DNA from: Silene conica
Taxonomy: Eukaryota > Streptophyta > Magnoliopsida > Caryophyllales > Caryophyllaceae
DNA length: 64,000 bases
Assembly: GCA_029255685.2 (NCBI GenBank)
Contig: CM055311.2
Location: 9,545,031-9,609,030, forward strand
Direction: 5' to 3'
Made by a program: the position numbers and the translations under genes. Positions 44,383 through 56,655 of this stretch are shown one piece after another; position 1 is the stretch's first letter; every line of letters begins with the position of its first letter. The notes beneath the pieces were generated by a model, which saw only the letters and a list, made by a program, of their open reading frames with translations, had not been told where the DNA came from and searched no databases.

Positions 44383-44384
44383 AG

Positions 44385-44398
44385 TGGTATCAGAGTCA
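44385..44398 (+). promoter_or_regulatory. primer-binding site of copia B2
   Basis: TGGTATCAGAGTCA, complementary to initiator tRNA-Met apart from one base, two bases after the LTR. Confidence 0.85.
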
Positions 44399-45022
44399 TT
44401 GTTCAAAATCGTTTTGATAATTAATTGAGAATTAAATCCCATGGCACATATTTTTTTTTTCCACGGTTGGAAAATTTTTGATGTTTCGGCTGAAGTTTTT
44501 TTTTTTGTGATTGTCACGGCTGGTTCACGGCGTTTTTTTTTTGTTTTTTTTTTTTAAAATTTTTTCATTTTGTTATTTTAATTGTTAAAATAATTATCAT
44601 ATGATGATGCTCATAACAATGATATAGATCAATGTTTATTAAAAGTTCAATCAACATAATTTTAGAATTAGATTGATTTGTTTTAAATTGTTAAGATGAA
44701 TGAATATTGTTCATGTGAATTAAAAAGTTAACCTTAATGACAATATTTGGAAATTTTTAAGATCTAATATGATTAGAACTATAACACATAAATTATGAGA
44801 TGATTTTTGTGCTACTATGAGTAATTTTAAGAAAGTTCCCGAATTAGTAAAGTTTCCAAAAATCTATTTCTACCTTGATTATACTATTTTTCAGCCCCTT
44901 TCCTTAATTTTGTGATTTTTTTTTTTTGGTGAAATGTGAGTATATTATAAAATATAGAGAATAATTACAAGGAGGTTTAGGGTTCGAATCCTCTTACAAA
45001 CACCAATAACATATATTGAACT

Positions 45023-48000
45023 TTAACATTGAAACCAATCCAAGCTTTCTTGATCTTTATCTGCTCGAAATTTACTCTTCACTATGCTTCTTACCTCCTG
45101 TTCAATATTCTCTGCTACTTTTTCTGGTATAAGCAAACAGTCAGCCAGTCTTGCATTGTTTCGTTGGTACCAAATGTGATAGTGATAAGCATTGAGATAG
45201 CCACCCTGATTCTCCATTTTACATCCTTCCTGCTACCATCACAGAAACTGTGAACAGTAGGAAAGGTTCCTCCAAACCAGTGAGCCAGTTTCTTCTGACT
45301 AATGGTTGTGTACTGGCATGATTCAAACATGTGCTCAATAGTTTCTGACTAGCTCTGACACATGATACAGAGGTCATCAGTACAGCAGCCCAGCCTATGC
45401 AGTTTGCTTTTAACATTCATGCCTCCCTGCATTCTCAACCAAGTGACAATTGAGTGCTTTGGGATGTTCCATTGGTTTCAAATAATGCTGCTCCATTTCT
45501 GCTTGGGTTGTGCAGTTTGCAGCCAGTCAAAGCCATGTCTGATGGTAAATCCCTTCCCATTACTAATCCATTCATTATCTACATAGCCATTTCTGAATTT
45601 TTCCTTGACTCTGCAGATACTTTTCCAAGCCCATGGTGCATCATTTGGACAGGAGTAGTCATGCCATTGCTAATTTTTAATATAGATAGCATTAACCCAT
45701 TTTATCCAAAGTCTGTCTGCTTTGCAGTACACCCAGTTCACTAGCTTCCCCACTGTAGCCACATTCCATACTTCTGCATTCTTGATACCCAGTCCTCCCT
45801 CATCTTTGGGTAAGGTGACAGTGTCCCAAGCCACAAGAGGGACCCTATGAAATTCTGGGGAGCCATCCCACAGAAAATTCCTGCATATGGCTACAATAAT
45901 TCTTCTAATGAATCCTTTAGGAATGACAAACATTTGAGCCCAATAGTTATAGAGAGTATTAAATACAAAATTGATCAGAGTAATCCTTCCAGCATATGAG
46001 AGTTTCTTAGCACTCAAGCTTCTTATTCTGGATACCAACTTTTCAGTGAGGGCTGTATAATCAGTTTTGGAGAGCTTGCCTGGTTGGATGCGAACCCCAA
46101 GGTATTTGAAACGAAATGAGCCTTCCCTGAATCCCGTGACTTGTTTAATTTCTTCTTTGGTATCTTCATCCACCCCATTGAAGAAGATTTCAGACTTAGA
46201 ATTATTCATCTTTAGTCCTGTTGCTTTTGAGAAAGAAGAGAATGCTCTCATAAGGAGCCAAATAGAAGCAAGATTACCTTTGCAGAACAGAAGTAGATCT
46301 TCTGCAAACATCAGGTGGGTGAGCTTTAATTCTTTGCACAAAGGATGGTATTGAAATGGCCATTTAGCAATAGCAAAGTTGATAAGTCTGGACAGGTAGT
46401 CCATGCATAAGGTAAAGAGTAAAGGTGAGATTGGATCCCCTTGCCTAAGGCCTCTTTGTCCCTTGAAATATCCAAATGATGTCCCATTCAGAGAAAGAGT
46501 AAATATTGTGGTGGTGACACATTGCATGATCAATGGTATAAACTATTGAGGGAAGTGGAGACCCTTCAGTAATTGTTCAATAAACTCCAATTCTACTGTA
46601 TCATAACCCTTTTGAAGATCAATTTTGAAGAGGCAACGAGGGGTAACAGATTTTCTCCCATACAAGTGAATTATATCCTGGCAAATAAGGACATTTTCCA
46701 TGATGGATCTGCCCTTTATAAAAGCTCCTTGGTTCTCATGGACTAACTCAGGAAGTACTGTGGCTAGTCTATTGCATAAAAGCTTTGAAATCACCTTATA
46801 CACCAGGTTGCAGCATGCTATTGGTCTGAAGTGACTGACAGATGAGGGTCTGTCACATTTTGGGATAAGGGTTATCTTAGTAGCATTAAGTTGATTGAGT
46901 AATTGGCCACTATTGAAGAAATCCAGCACAACATGGCAAATATCATCCCCCACCACTGACCAAGCATCTTTAAAAAAGCCACTGGTATAGCCATCTGGCC
47001 CAGGAGCTTTGTCAATAGGGATAGAGAACAATACCTCCTTTATCTCAGCCTTTGTTACTAGTTTTCTAAGGGCAGTATAGTGGTCTGCAGTGCAGAACTT
47101 TCCTGTCTGAAGTACTTCTCCCCTTACAGCCTCAGTATGACTCTTGCTCCCCAACAAGTCTTCATAGAAGTCCAGAAAAGCTTCTTGTATACTTGCAGTA
47201 TCATTACATAACACCCCTTCTTTATTTTCAATATGAATGATCCTATTTATTATGCATCTGGCTTTGATAGATTTGTGGAAAAGGGTTGTATTGTTACCCC
47301 CATCTTCTATCCATTTATCCTTGGCTTTCTGACTGAGGAAGCTATTTCTAGCTGTTGTCCAGTACCTCACCTCCTTGAGAGTCTCCACTTCCTGATCTAT
47401 CAAAGCTTCATTAGATAGGTCCTGCTGGAGTTGGAGTTCCAGATTCTCCAACTGCAGAGCCACCTTTCGGCCGTAACCTCAACATTATCAAAGCTCTCTA
47501 TATTCTGATTTTTCAGAACTGGCTTCAAGGCCTTTAGCTTTTTCACCACCCTAAACATAAGTGCGTCATCAATTCTCTGGTGCCACACCTCTTGGACTTT
47601 TGATAAGAAATCACTAGCATTACTCCACATGTTATAGTATTTGAAGCAAGCATTCCTTCTCCCATCAACCTTGATATTCCTAACAATGCAAGGGCTATGA
47701 TCCAACCGTCCCTCTGGGTGAAAATGGGCATGCATATCAGGGAAACAGGCTGACCAATGAGCATTGATCAAGAATCTATCCAGTTTGCTATATTTCCTGC
47801 AATGTTCATCTTGTTTGTTGTTCCAAGTATAGAAAGTTCCTATAGCTGTGATATCAGACAGACCACAAGTGTTGAGGCAATCTATAAAGGTCTCCATATC
47901 CTCTATTTTGGTATTACCTCTTATTCTCTCCTCTGGTGATATTACAGTGTTGAAGTCTCCTGCTACTGCCCAATGCTTATTACAGGAGGCAACAAATGAC

Positions 48001-48377
48001 ACCAGCCTCTCCCATAAACTCAGTCTATTAACCCCTTCAATGAAAGCATAGACCAAAGTGTATAAGAATTCTTTTTAAGTTCCCTTACATGTCACCTGAG
48101 CATGAATGAATTGAGGGTCATACATGAGGACAGAAACATCAAAATTGGTGGGTTTCCAGAGAAGCCAAATCCTTCCTCCTTTGTGTAAACTGCTATTTGT
48201 AGTCACACACCATCCATCCAGCATCCTTTGAGAAATATTACTCATATTTCCTCCATTTATTGTCGTTTCCAATAGGCCAAATAAATTGGCATCATTATTA
48301 TTAATAAAACTCTTAACTATATTTTGCTTATTTACATTGTTCAAACCTCTAACATTCCAAAAGCCTAAATTATTCAT
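45023..48377 (-). pseudogene. LINE ORF2: endonuclease, reverse transcriptase and zf-RVT
   Basis: It starts at ATG 48377-48375. In order: an APE-type endonuclease (LGFWNVRGLNN, then VAGDFNTVISPEERIRG and RLDHSPCIV); a reverse transcriptase (DKAPGPDGYTSGFFKDAW, FRPIACCNLVYKVISK, GLRQGDPISPLLFTLCMDY); and the zinc-binding zf-RVT domain before the C-terminal YHIWYQRNNARLADCLL. The frame is broken by a TAA at 48077-48075, a frameshift around 47430-47463, a TAG at 46545-46543, and further stops and shifts in the last 650 bases. The RT active site reads FAEDLLLF where the family has FADDLLLF, so the first catalytic Asp is changed to Glu. The copy is inactive, although length and domain order are complete. 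Confidence 0.9.
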
Positions 48378-49491
48378 GGGGAAGAGGTGTGGGAGGGTTA
48401 CCATTATCAATAACTTGTACCTCATCCATCTTTTGAGTTTCTGATTGTCCTGAGTCTGGTTTTTGGGGCTGCACTTCTGGTGATGTTGCACTTGTGCTAG
48501 GTAAACTCACTTTGGGTATAGAACTAGGTAGTGCAGGAAAATCCTTATCACACAGTGGCTGTTGTGGTTTAGGAATAGGCTTCAACACTTTCTTGGTAAC
48601 CAAGTTAGTTTGAATTCTCGTACAGTTTAATCCTTTATGGCCCAGACCCTTACATTTATCACACTGAAGGGGTTTCCATTCATATTCAATCTTAATCTGA
48701 ATACGCTGTCCATGCTCATCCTTGAATTTAACTGCATTAGGGAATTTCTGTCCCACTTTCAGTTCCACCATAGTCCTTGCAAACCCTAGTCTCGTCTTTG
48801 ATTCAGTGGCACTATCTGGTTTGATGTATTTTCCAACCATGTTAGCAATAGTAGGAAGGCACTTGCCCCAAAATTTGAGAGGTAAACCATGAAACCTAAT
48901 CTATGCTGGGACAACCTTCACCTTATCTTTCAGAAGATCAATGTTCTCCTGCCATGCTTTAACAATTAATGGCTTATTGTCAAACATGTGGTATCCTGCA
49001 TTCAAAACAGTTTCTTTGGCTTGCATATCCTTGAACCTTACCATAAACACACCATTGGGTAGGAAGGACACCTTGTCAATGTCATGCTTACCCCATACTC
49101 TTTGGACATAGCCATTCAACACCTCCCTTGGAGGGTTGACACCAACCACAAAGCAATAAACTGCTTGGTTCCAATAGTCTATCTCATCTTTGGTGTCCTC
49201 AGCAGTGAATTGGAATAAATCTTCCTCTGTTTCATCCTCAACAACTGTTTCTACCATAGGAACTTCTACACTGCGTTTTTTCCTTCTATTTGTTACTAGA
49301 GTAAAGTGCTCATCAGGGTTTTCTTCATCAGCAAAGGACAGGCCTGGTATAGGATTCACTTCATGCATTGCCTTGGTACGTATAACATCCTCTTCCTCTG
49401 GCCCCTTCTTTTTTCCATTGCCAATACTACAAGTTTTAGTATTAATGGTTGAATGATGGGATTTAGCTGATGATGAACGATTTCAAGCCAT
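48370..49491 (-). pseudogene. LINE ORF1: RNA-binding protein with DUF4283 and zinc knuckle
   Basis: One reading frame of about 374 codons, interrupted by two stops. It probably starts at the ATG at 49491-49489 (MA*NRSSSAKSHH). A DUF4283-type region (YCFVVGVNPPREVLNGYVQR, then FKDMQAKETVLNAGYHMFDN) is followed by IRFHGLPLKFWGK and a CCHC zinc knuckle (CDKCKGLGHKGLNC). The C-terminus is Pro/Ser/Gln-rich. Stops are TGA at 49485-49483 (codon 3) and TAG at 48903-48901; both fall where family members usually have Trp, so TGG changed to a stop by G-to-A on the coding strand. The protein would bind LINE RNA. Its end overlaps ORF2 by 8 bases. Confidence 0.85.
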
Positions 49492-49569
49492 GATTGAAGA
49501 GCAGAATTTGAACCTAGATGGTAGACGGTGATCTCCAAAAAATCGCCTTCATGCAGAATTTTGTGATTT

Positions 49570-51063
49570 GTTGCTTTTGTTATTATTAATATTATATGAT
49601 GATATTTGTATTAACTAAATTATAAATAAAGATTTATAATCAGAACAAATATTTAAAGATAACAAAATGAAAGGGATATTAAAACCGTTAAATTGGATTT
49701 TAGGGTTATTTTATTTGTTTTCGTTTTTATTTATATTATGAGATAATATTTATATTAACTAAAATTATAAAAGATGTTTTGTAATTGTAACAAATTTTTT
49801 TTCGAAAGAAAAGGAAAGATCAGAAAACGTGTGATTGCCATGAAAAGTAAGGAAATAAACGAAAATTATTTGATAATTTTTCGGTTATTTAATCATTTAT
49901 TTATTTTAAAGGGTTTATTATATCTAATAGATGATACTTACTAAATTCTAAAATTGTTTAGAATTTACTTGGATTATGGTTTACATGTGTGACATGTAAT
50001 TTTAAGGTTAATGGTGGTTTGGATAATATTGCATTATGAATGTTTTTATTATATTGTTAATGATATTGCCTCTCAATGAAGGTTGAATTTATTATTTTTA
50101 CAATTGTTGTCAAGTTCAATTATGTAATCTAGTGTGGCTTTAGTTTTTGGGTTACTTTTCCGTAATGGTGGAAAGTAATCAAGTGATGTAATTTATGAGA
50201 TCTCGCATCTCTGCTTTGTATTTTATTTATTCTTTATTTTAGATCAAATGTGAATAGAATTTGCATTGTAATAGCTTAGAATAAAGAACAAGAAGAAGAA
50301 GAAGAGGAGGAGTTTGATGCGTCTGGGTATCTATTTCCAGTTTACATCTCGAGATGAAGAACGGTGATCCATGAAGCTTCTAAGGTCCATGTGATTGGAT
50401 TCCAAGTTGTATTTACTGTTTTTCATAGGATAAGTCACACTAGAATTTTATGTTTTATGTTCTTTTCTTCATTGCTTGAATGTTGCATGTCATTATATTC
50501 CGCCTAAACCAAACCACCTATATGCATGTAAAATGACTCATGTAGATTATTTTGCATTTTGACATATGATGTTTTATTTATGCCATCACTTATTCCTACT
50601 CATCTCAAAATAGTTCACTTAAATGAGTTTAAAATAGTGATGGGATCTTACTATACATAAAATTGAGAAATTAGCCTTTCTAGATCAAACAACTATGAAT
50701 CTATTGTTCGTCGGTGGGCATATAGGACCTGTTGTTAACTCCATATGGACCCCTTCTTCCTCGGGTAAGTAGTGTGTTGTGACCTAGTTGAACTCAACAC
50801 AATGATTCAATCAAGTTATTGAAGTCATTGTGGACTAATAGATAAATTTAAGAAATTTTTCGACTGAGAGTTCTAATGTAGAACCAGTTAAAGGGTTAAC
50901 TCACCAAATCGGGGTTTGGGTCTTGGGATACATTATATAATTCTTTGAGTGAGATCGATTATATTATGTCGTATGTCTTTGTTTAAAAAGATTTTAAATT
51001 CAATGATTTACTCGTGTTTATTTATTTTCTCATTTGTAGATCATTTAAAATCTGCTATTAAAA
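49570..51063 (+). mobile_element. copia B2 leader, second part
   Basis: Continuation of the B2 leader after the LINE, matching in reverse the B1 leader at 37880-39850. Noncoding; contains GA-rich DNA near 50290-50312. Confidence 0.7.
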
Positions 51064-52927
51064 ATGACTGATGCAAATGCAACTTCGGGCCCTAGCGCCA
51101 CCCTCACCAGGGAGTCGTGGTTACGCTCCTTTATGGACCACATCTCCTACAATCAGAACTCCCGCCTTAAGAATGATGGGAGTAATTTTACCGATTGGGA
51201 GGCAGCATTACGGAATGCTGTCATTGCTGATGGTAAATTAAAGTATTTGGTTGAGCCAATGCCGGCTGAACCAACCACTAGGACTGGAGCCCAACGAACT
51301 GCATATGATGAGTTCGTTCGTGAAGCTGGTGCGATTAAGAACGTACTTATTTATGCAATGGAAAGCAATTTGCAGCGCCGCTTCATTTCACAAGGTGCCA
51401 ATAAGATTTTCACCACCCTTACCAATGAATTCTCGCTAGCTCCGAGAATTATGAGGTATGACGCAACAGTTTGCTTCTCCGAAGCTAAATTGTCTAAGGG
51501 CCAAGCTGTTAGCCCACACATCCTCAAGATGATTAAGAATGTGGAAGTTCTAGAGTCTCTTGGTTGCAAGATTGAGGAGTCAGTCATTGTAGACCGAATC
51601 TTACACTCTTTTCATGATGGGTTCACCCAGTTTAGGGTGAACTATAACATGAATGACATGAAGAAAAGTCTTCATGAGCTCCACTCTCAGCTCGTGCAAG
51701 CTGAGAAAGATCTCAATTTGAGTGGAAGTGCTAAAAAGGACGTCCTTGCCATACAAGCTAATTGTAAAGGGAAGGGAAAGGCAAAGGCTCCCTTAAATGT
51801 TAAGAAGCCTTAGTTTAAAAAGAAGCAGCCAAAGCCCAAGAGTGGACCTGGTGAGACCAGTAACTCAAAAGCCAAAGCTAAGAGCAAAGGGAAAGAGGGA
51901 GAGTGTCACCATTGTCACGAGTCTGGGCATTGGAAGAGGAACTGCCCTAAGTACCTCGAGGATATCAAGGCTGGACGTGTGACGGCCACATGTATATCTT
52001 CATTTATTCATATGATTGAAATAAACCATGCAAGTTCAGCAACATGGGTATTCGATACTGGTTGCGGTTCTCACTTGTGTAATCACTTGCAGGGTTTAAG
52101 AGACGTTCGCAAACTTGAGAAAGGGGACGTTGATCTTCGTGTTGGAAATGGAGCAAAGGTTGCAGCTATCTCCATAGAAACTTATGTGCTCAAAATACCT
52201 AGTGGTTTCGAGTTGATTCTAAATAATTGTTATTTTGTTCCAAGTTTGTCGAAAAACATTATTTCAATTTCTGTTTTGGATACGGAAGGATTTTGTTTTA
52301 ATATTAAGCACAATTGTTGTACTTTTTCATTAAACGATATGATTTATGGAAAGGCTGTTTCCATAAACGGAATATATGTTTTAGACCAAACCACCGAGGT
52401 TTATCATATCAATAATAAATAGGCTAAAACAGGTGATAAAGAACTAACATATTTATGGCATTGTCGAATGGGACACATCATTGAAAAACGAGTAGGGAAA
52501 CTCATTAAGAATAGGTCAATACCACCATTTCATTACGAATCAATTGGTACGTGTGTAACACCCCCATTTATTTAAGGGCCTGTACTAGGACTCCTCAGAT
52601 AAATAAAGGTGTTACCATCTCGGTTTCCCGAGGCAGTAGATACAAAGGAAAGATAAACAGTACTTTAATTAAAATTAAACTCATAACCTGTTCTTACAAC
52701 TGTATCCGAAAGTCTTAACAAATAAAGAAAGTACAACTCAATGCTAAGCTGACTAAGGTGATCTAGACTTTGGTCTGGTCCGGATCCAAGCTCTCTCTCC
52801 CATAGCTCCCCCTTAGTCTCAGCCACCTGTCAATCTGCTCCCCAATAATTTGGTTCATCACAGGTGTCACACGAATACACAGGGTCAACCACGAGGTTGA
52901 GTAGGGAAAACAATAACTATAACAATA

Positions 52928-53095
52928 TAGTAAACTCCGCACCGATCCAACGTCAAATAAACTCCGCACCGATCTAACGCCATATATATACTCCGCACCG
53001 ATCCAACACCATATATACTCCGCACCGATCCAACACCATATATACTCCGCACCGATCCAACACCATATATACTCCGCACCGATCCAACACCGTAT
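52928..53095. repeat. tandem repeat, ~27-28 bp units (CTCCGCACCGATCCAAC)
   Basis: Six units of CTCCGCACCGATC.AAC separated by short AT-rich spacers (ACCATATATA). The open frames with repeated YIWCWIGAE-like peptides here are by-products. Confidence 0.9.
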
Positions 53096-53103
53096 CACAA
53101 GAC

Positions 53104-53106
<3 letters not shown>

Positions 53107-53158
<52 letters not shown>
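53107..53158. repeat. AT dinucleotide microsatellite
   Basis: About 26 AT repeats next to the tandem repeat in the solo LTR. Confidence 0.95.
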
Positions 53159-53161
<3 letters not shown>

Positions 53162-56100
53162 CATCGTAACAATGTCTCAAAAGATATAAATAGCACAATA
53201 TAACGTTCACATGAGATTACAACATAAACATGCTTATTAACACATAAGAACAGATCACACATTATTGTAAACCAGTATCTTTCCCTACCTGGAATAGCAG
53301 AAACGCAGATACAATCCTAGATATGCTTAGAATTGTTCCACTCGAAACTCGCTACCTAAACAGATATATGCAACGAATTAACAAACTTCACGAACCCCTT
53401 AACGAACGTACTTACTATAAATAGCAACCTTCCAAAAGTGGAAAGTTTCCATATATAGAAACTTTCCCAAAAGGGTAACTTCCCAAATATAGACATCCCA
53501 TGACTTAAATAATTCCCGACTCGTAAATATATATATAACACGACCCCAAACTCGTAAGTACACTAATTAACGCTAATTATAAATAAAGTGGTAAAAATAT
53601 TAACATTAATAATAATAGTAATAATAAAAATAGTAATAATAAAAATATTAACAAACAATAAACAACTTAAGACACCCTACGACATCCCCTTACTCGACAC
53701 ACGCATACTCCTTAAACAGCCCTTACAAACACCACGCGCCACCAGCTCCGCCACCAACAGCCCCCACAACTCGTGCCCAGAACCACCAGCTACCACCATG
53801 GACACCCACACCCCTTCGACTCCCACTGCCACGGTGAACCAGAGCCCCAAACCATGCCTGGTTCACTAACGGACTGCCTGACCAGACCCACGACACTCCC
53901 CATCGACGCACCTCTCAGGACCCGACACAACCAACCCTGCCGCTTAACACCACTCCTACCACCAGACCTTCCAACCACCATGGTAACACCGTACTGACCT
54001 CCCCCGAGTCACCAGTATTACCACCCCTAAAGCCCTGTACACGAGGAGATCACAGAAGCAGCAGGGATGCCAGGTATGACACCCGTAACCACTCCCATCG
54101 ACCTCCCCTTAAACCACCACACCCAACCACCTATGACCACCGAACCTTGCTCACCTAAAACTCCTGAACCCCGACTGTACTCCTAACCCAAGACCCATAA
54201 CCATAGAACCCAACCCATGACTCAAACGCTTACTCAAACAGAAGCCTTCAGGACCCGTATAAGAAAATGATAACAGCAACTCCCTTGCCACCGTGTTCAC
54301 TGTCCCTCACGACGCCCTTAAACGACCAACGACCAAAACCAATCAAGCTATAAACGTTTATTACATGTCATACTATATACTTACACAAACAAAACACAGA
54401 TTAGGAGTGTTATAAGTGAGTTAACGTGCGACGAAAACCATAAAACATTACTCTGATCAGTGCTGAGCGTGACTTACCAGTTTCTCCGTCAAAACGAATC
54501 ACCGTGCACCCACCCTAGACCACCGTGTTCAGTCAGATTCCCACCTTTGATGTGACGGCTGTGATTGTGTGAGGTTTGAAAGGAAGATTAGGGTTTGACT
54601 TAGGTTAGAAAGAGTGATAAAAGGGTGGCGGTAAGAAGGGTGTGCTAGGGTTTGTTTTTATCATCTATTAACTTGCCGTGGGCTCTAAGAAGGGCACGTT
54701 TTTCAAGGCCCAAATCAGCGTGTCAAGGGTCTAGAGTTCGATCCCTCATAACAGCATATTCGAACATTAAAAGTATAGAAATCACATATATAAAAACAAT
54801 ACACTTACTAGCCTTAAAACAACACTTTAACTTACTCGAAAACTAACGTTTGAACCAAAGTAGAACTCAATTACCGACTCCAAAATTCGAGGTATTACAA
54901 CGTGTGAATCATGTCTCATCGGAAAGATGACTCGTATTACCTTTAAAGGTATTGGAATGCGAGCTAGTGATCTTTTAGGACTCATACATACAGATGTGTG
55001 TGGTCCTATGACAATCACAGCAAGAGACGGCTATAGATATTTCATCACTTTTACGGATGATTTAAGTAGATACGGGTATGTCTATTAATGAAACATAAGA
55101 GTGAATCCTTTGACAAGTTCAAGGAATTCCAAAATAAGGTTGAGAACCAATTGGATAGGAAGATAAAAGCACTTCGATCTGATCGTGGTGGGCAGTATCT
55201 TTCGACTGAGTTTGATCAACACCTGAAAGACTGTGGTATTGTATCACAACTATCTCCACCTGGAACACCACAATTAAATGGTGTATCCGAACGGAGAAAT
55301 CGAACTTTATTAGATATGGTTCGATCCATGATGAGTCACACGGTTGTGCCTGATTCATTATGGGGATTTTCTCTTCAATCGGCTGCTCTAATACTTAACC
55401 GAAGTCCGACTAAAGCAGCGGACAAGACTTCATATGAGATGTGGAAAGCAAAAGTTCCTGACTTGTCTTTTATTCAGGTTTGGGGCTGTGAAGCTTATGT
55501 CACTTACTTTGTAGGTTATCCAAAAGGAATTTTTGGTCACTACTTTTATTCACCTACCGAACAAAGAGTGTTTGTTGCGGCTAGTGCGAAGTTTTTAGAG
55601 AAAGAGTTTCTCTCGAACAAACAGAGTAGTAGAACTTTTGATATGTCAGAGGTTCAAGAACCAGAAACCAATAGTGTGATGGAAGAAAGTGTTCCTTCCA
55701 CATCTGCTATGGTATCCATTCCAGAGGAACCTAGGAGGTCGGTTCGAGTGTCTCACCCACCAGACCGATACATTGGTATAGTTGAGGAAGGTGGTGTAGA
55801 AAACATTTTACTCCTTGAGAGTCACGAACCAGATACCTATAAAGGAGCCATGACCTATTCCGACTCCAAGCTATAGCTCGAAGCCATGCAGTCCGAAATA
55901 GATTCCATGCAAGAGAATCAAGTATGGGATTTGGTTGATTTGTCTGAAAAAGTAAGACCCCTTCAGTGCAAATGGCTTTATAAGATAAAGCGTGCATTAG
56001 ATGGACAACCAGATGTTTATAAAGCACGACTGGTGGCAAAAGGTTTCACTCAAGTACACGGGTTGCACTATGATGAGATATTTTCTCTAGTCGTAATGCT

Positions 56101-56655
56101 TAGATCTATTCGGATAATCTTAGCAATAGCCTCATTTCATGATTATGAGATTTGGCAAATGGATGTGAAAACCGCCTTCCTAAATGGGTTTTTGGAAGAA
56201 GAACTGTATATGATACAGCCTTAGGGTTTCATTGATCCTAAACATCCTAAGAAAGTGTGCAAGCTTAAGCGTTCCATCTATGGACTTAAGCAAGCATCAC
56301 GGAGTTGGAAACATCGTTTTGATGACGTGATAAAACAGAACGGATTCATTCGAAGTGTCGAAGAACCATGTCTGTATATCAAGTCAAGTGGGAGTAAAAT
56401 CGTGTTCCTAGTATTGTATGTAGATGACATACTACTGATTGGAAACGACATTCCCATGCTCTCGTCGGTTAAGACATGGTTAAAGAACCATTTCAAAATG
56501 AAAGATTTGGGTGAGGCACAGAGGATTCTAGGCATCCGTATCTATAGAGATAGATCGAAAAGGATATTGGCATTGAGTCAAGAAGATTATATAGATAAGA
56601 TTCTTGACAGATTCAGTATGACAAACTGCAAGAGAGGTTACCTTCTTGTTGTTCA

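Larger units (their letters stand above)
44919..49556 (-). mobile_element. nearly full-length L1-type LINE, 13-bp TSD
   Basis: Flanked by aattttgtgattt at 44906-44918 and 49557-49569. It has a poly-A (poly-T on plus, about 44919-44927) at the left, so it is on the minus strand. It contains ORF1 (49491-48370) and ORF2 (48377-45023), then a 3' untranslated region of about 100 bases. The length of 4.64 kb and start close to ORF1 suggest a copy that is complete or nearly so at the 5' end. Several stops and one frameshift make it inactive. It lies in the leader of copia B2. Confidence 0.92.
52554..54899 (-). mobile_element. gypsy-type solo LTR with TSD acgtg
   Basis: Runs from TGTAACACCCCC to GAGGTATTACA on plus, flanked by acgtg (52549-52553, 54900-54904). 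B1 and A1 show the uninterrupted sequence at the same place in integrase, confirming the boundaries. On minus it starts TGTAATACCTCG. At 2,346 bp with one LTR and no internal part it is a solo LTR. It aligns in blocks to the right LTR of G1 (8965-12078), so it is a related, older subfamily. It contains a tandem repeat (52928-53095) and an AT microsatellite. Open frames near 53.6-54.0 kb are compositional. Confidence 0.9.
51064..56650 (+). pseudogene. copia B2 gag-pol polyprotein, broken and interrupted
   Basis: Starts MTDANATSGPSATLTRESW. GAG with NDGSNFTDWEAALRNAVIAD, CCHC knuckle (CHHCHESGHWKRNC), protease region (VFDTGCGSHLCNH) and the first part of integrase lie before the solo LTR at 52554. 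Integrase core (PPGTPQLNGVSERRNRT), linker and reverse transcriptase (LYVDDILLIGND) lie after 54904. RNase H is beyond copia A2 and outside the window. At least several breaks in addition to the two insertions. It is a fossil and the opposite-strand twin of B1 33134-37157. Confidence 0.88.
43441..56655 (+). mobile_element. Ty1/copia element B2, Angela/BARE type (cut by A2)
   Basis: Plus-strand element of the B family. Its 5' LTR is 43441-44382, then the PBS, a leader split by a LINE (44919-49556), and gag-pol from 51064, split by a solo LTR (52554-54899). Copia A2 enters at 56655/56656, after preceding bases gttca, so the rest of B2 (RNase H end and 3' LTR) is outside the window. About five or more breaks besides the insertions. 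Wording of all domains is close to B1. Age cannot be taken from LTRs because only one is visible; three later insertions show it is not young. Confidence 0.88.

Noticed and set aside
52763-53210. Open frames with repeated YIWCWIGAE-type peptide
   Set aside because: Translation of the CTCCGCACCGATC tandem repeat and AT microsatellite; not a gene.
53588-53997. Proline/threonine-rich open frames on both strands
   Set aside because: They lie inside the solo LTR, correspond to a CCACC-rich region shared with the G1 LTR, and have no coding features.
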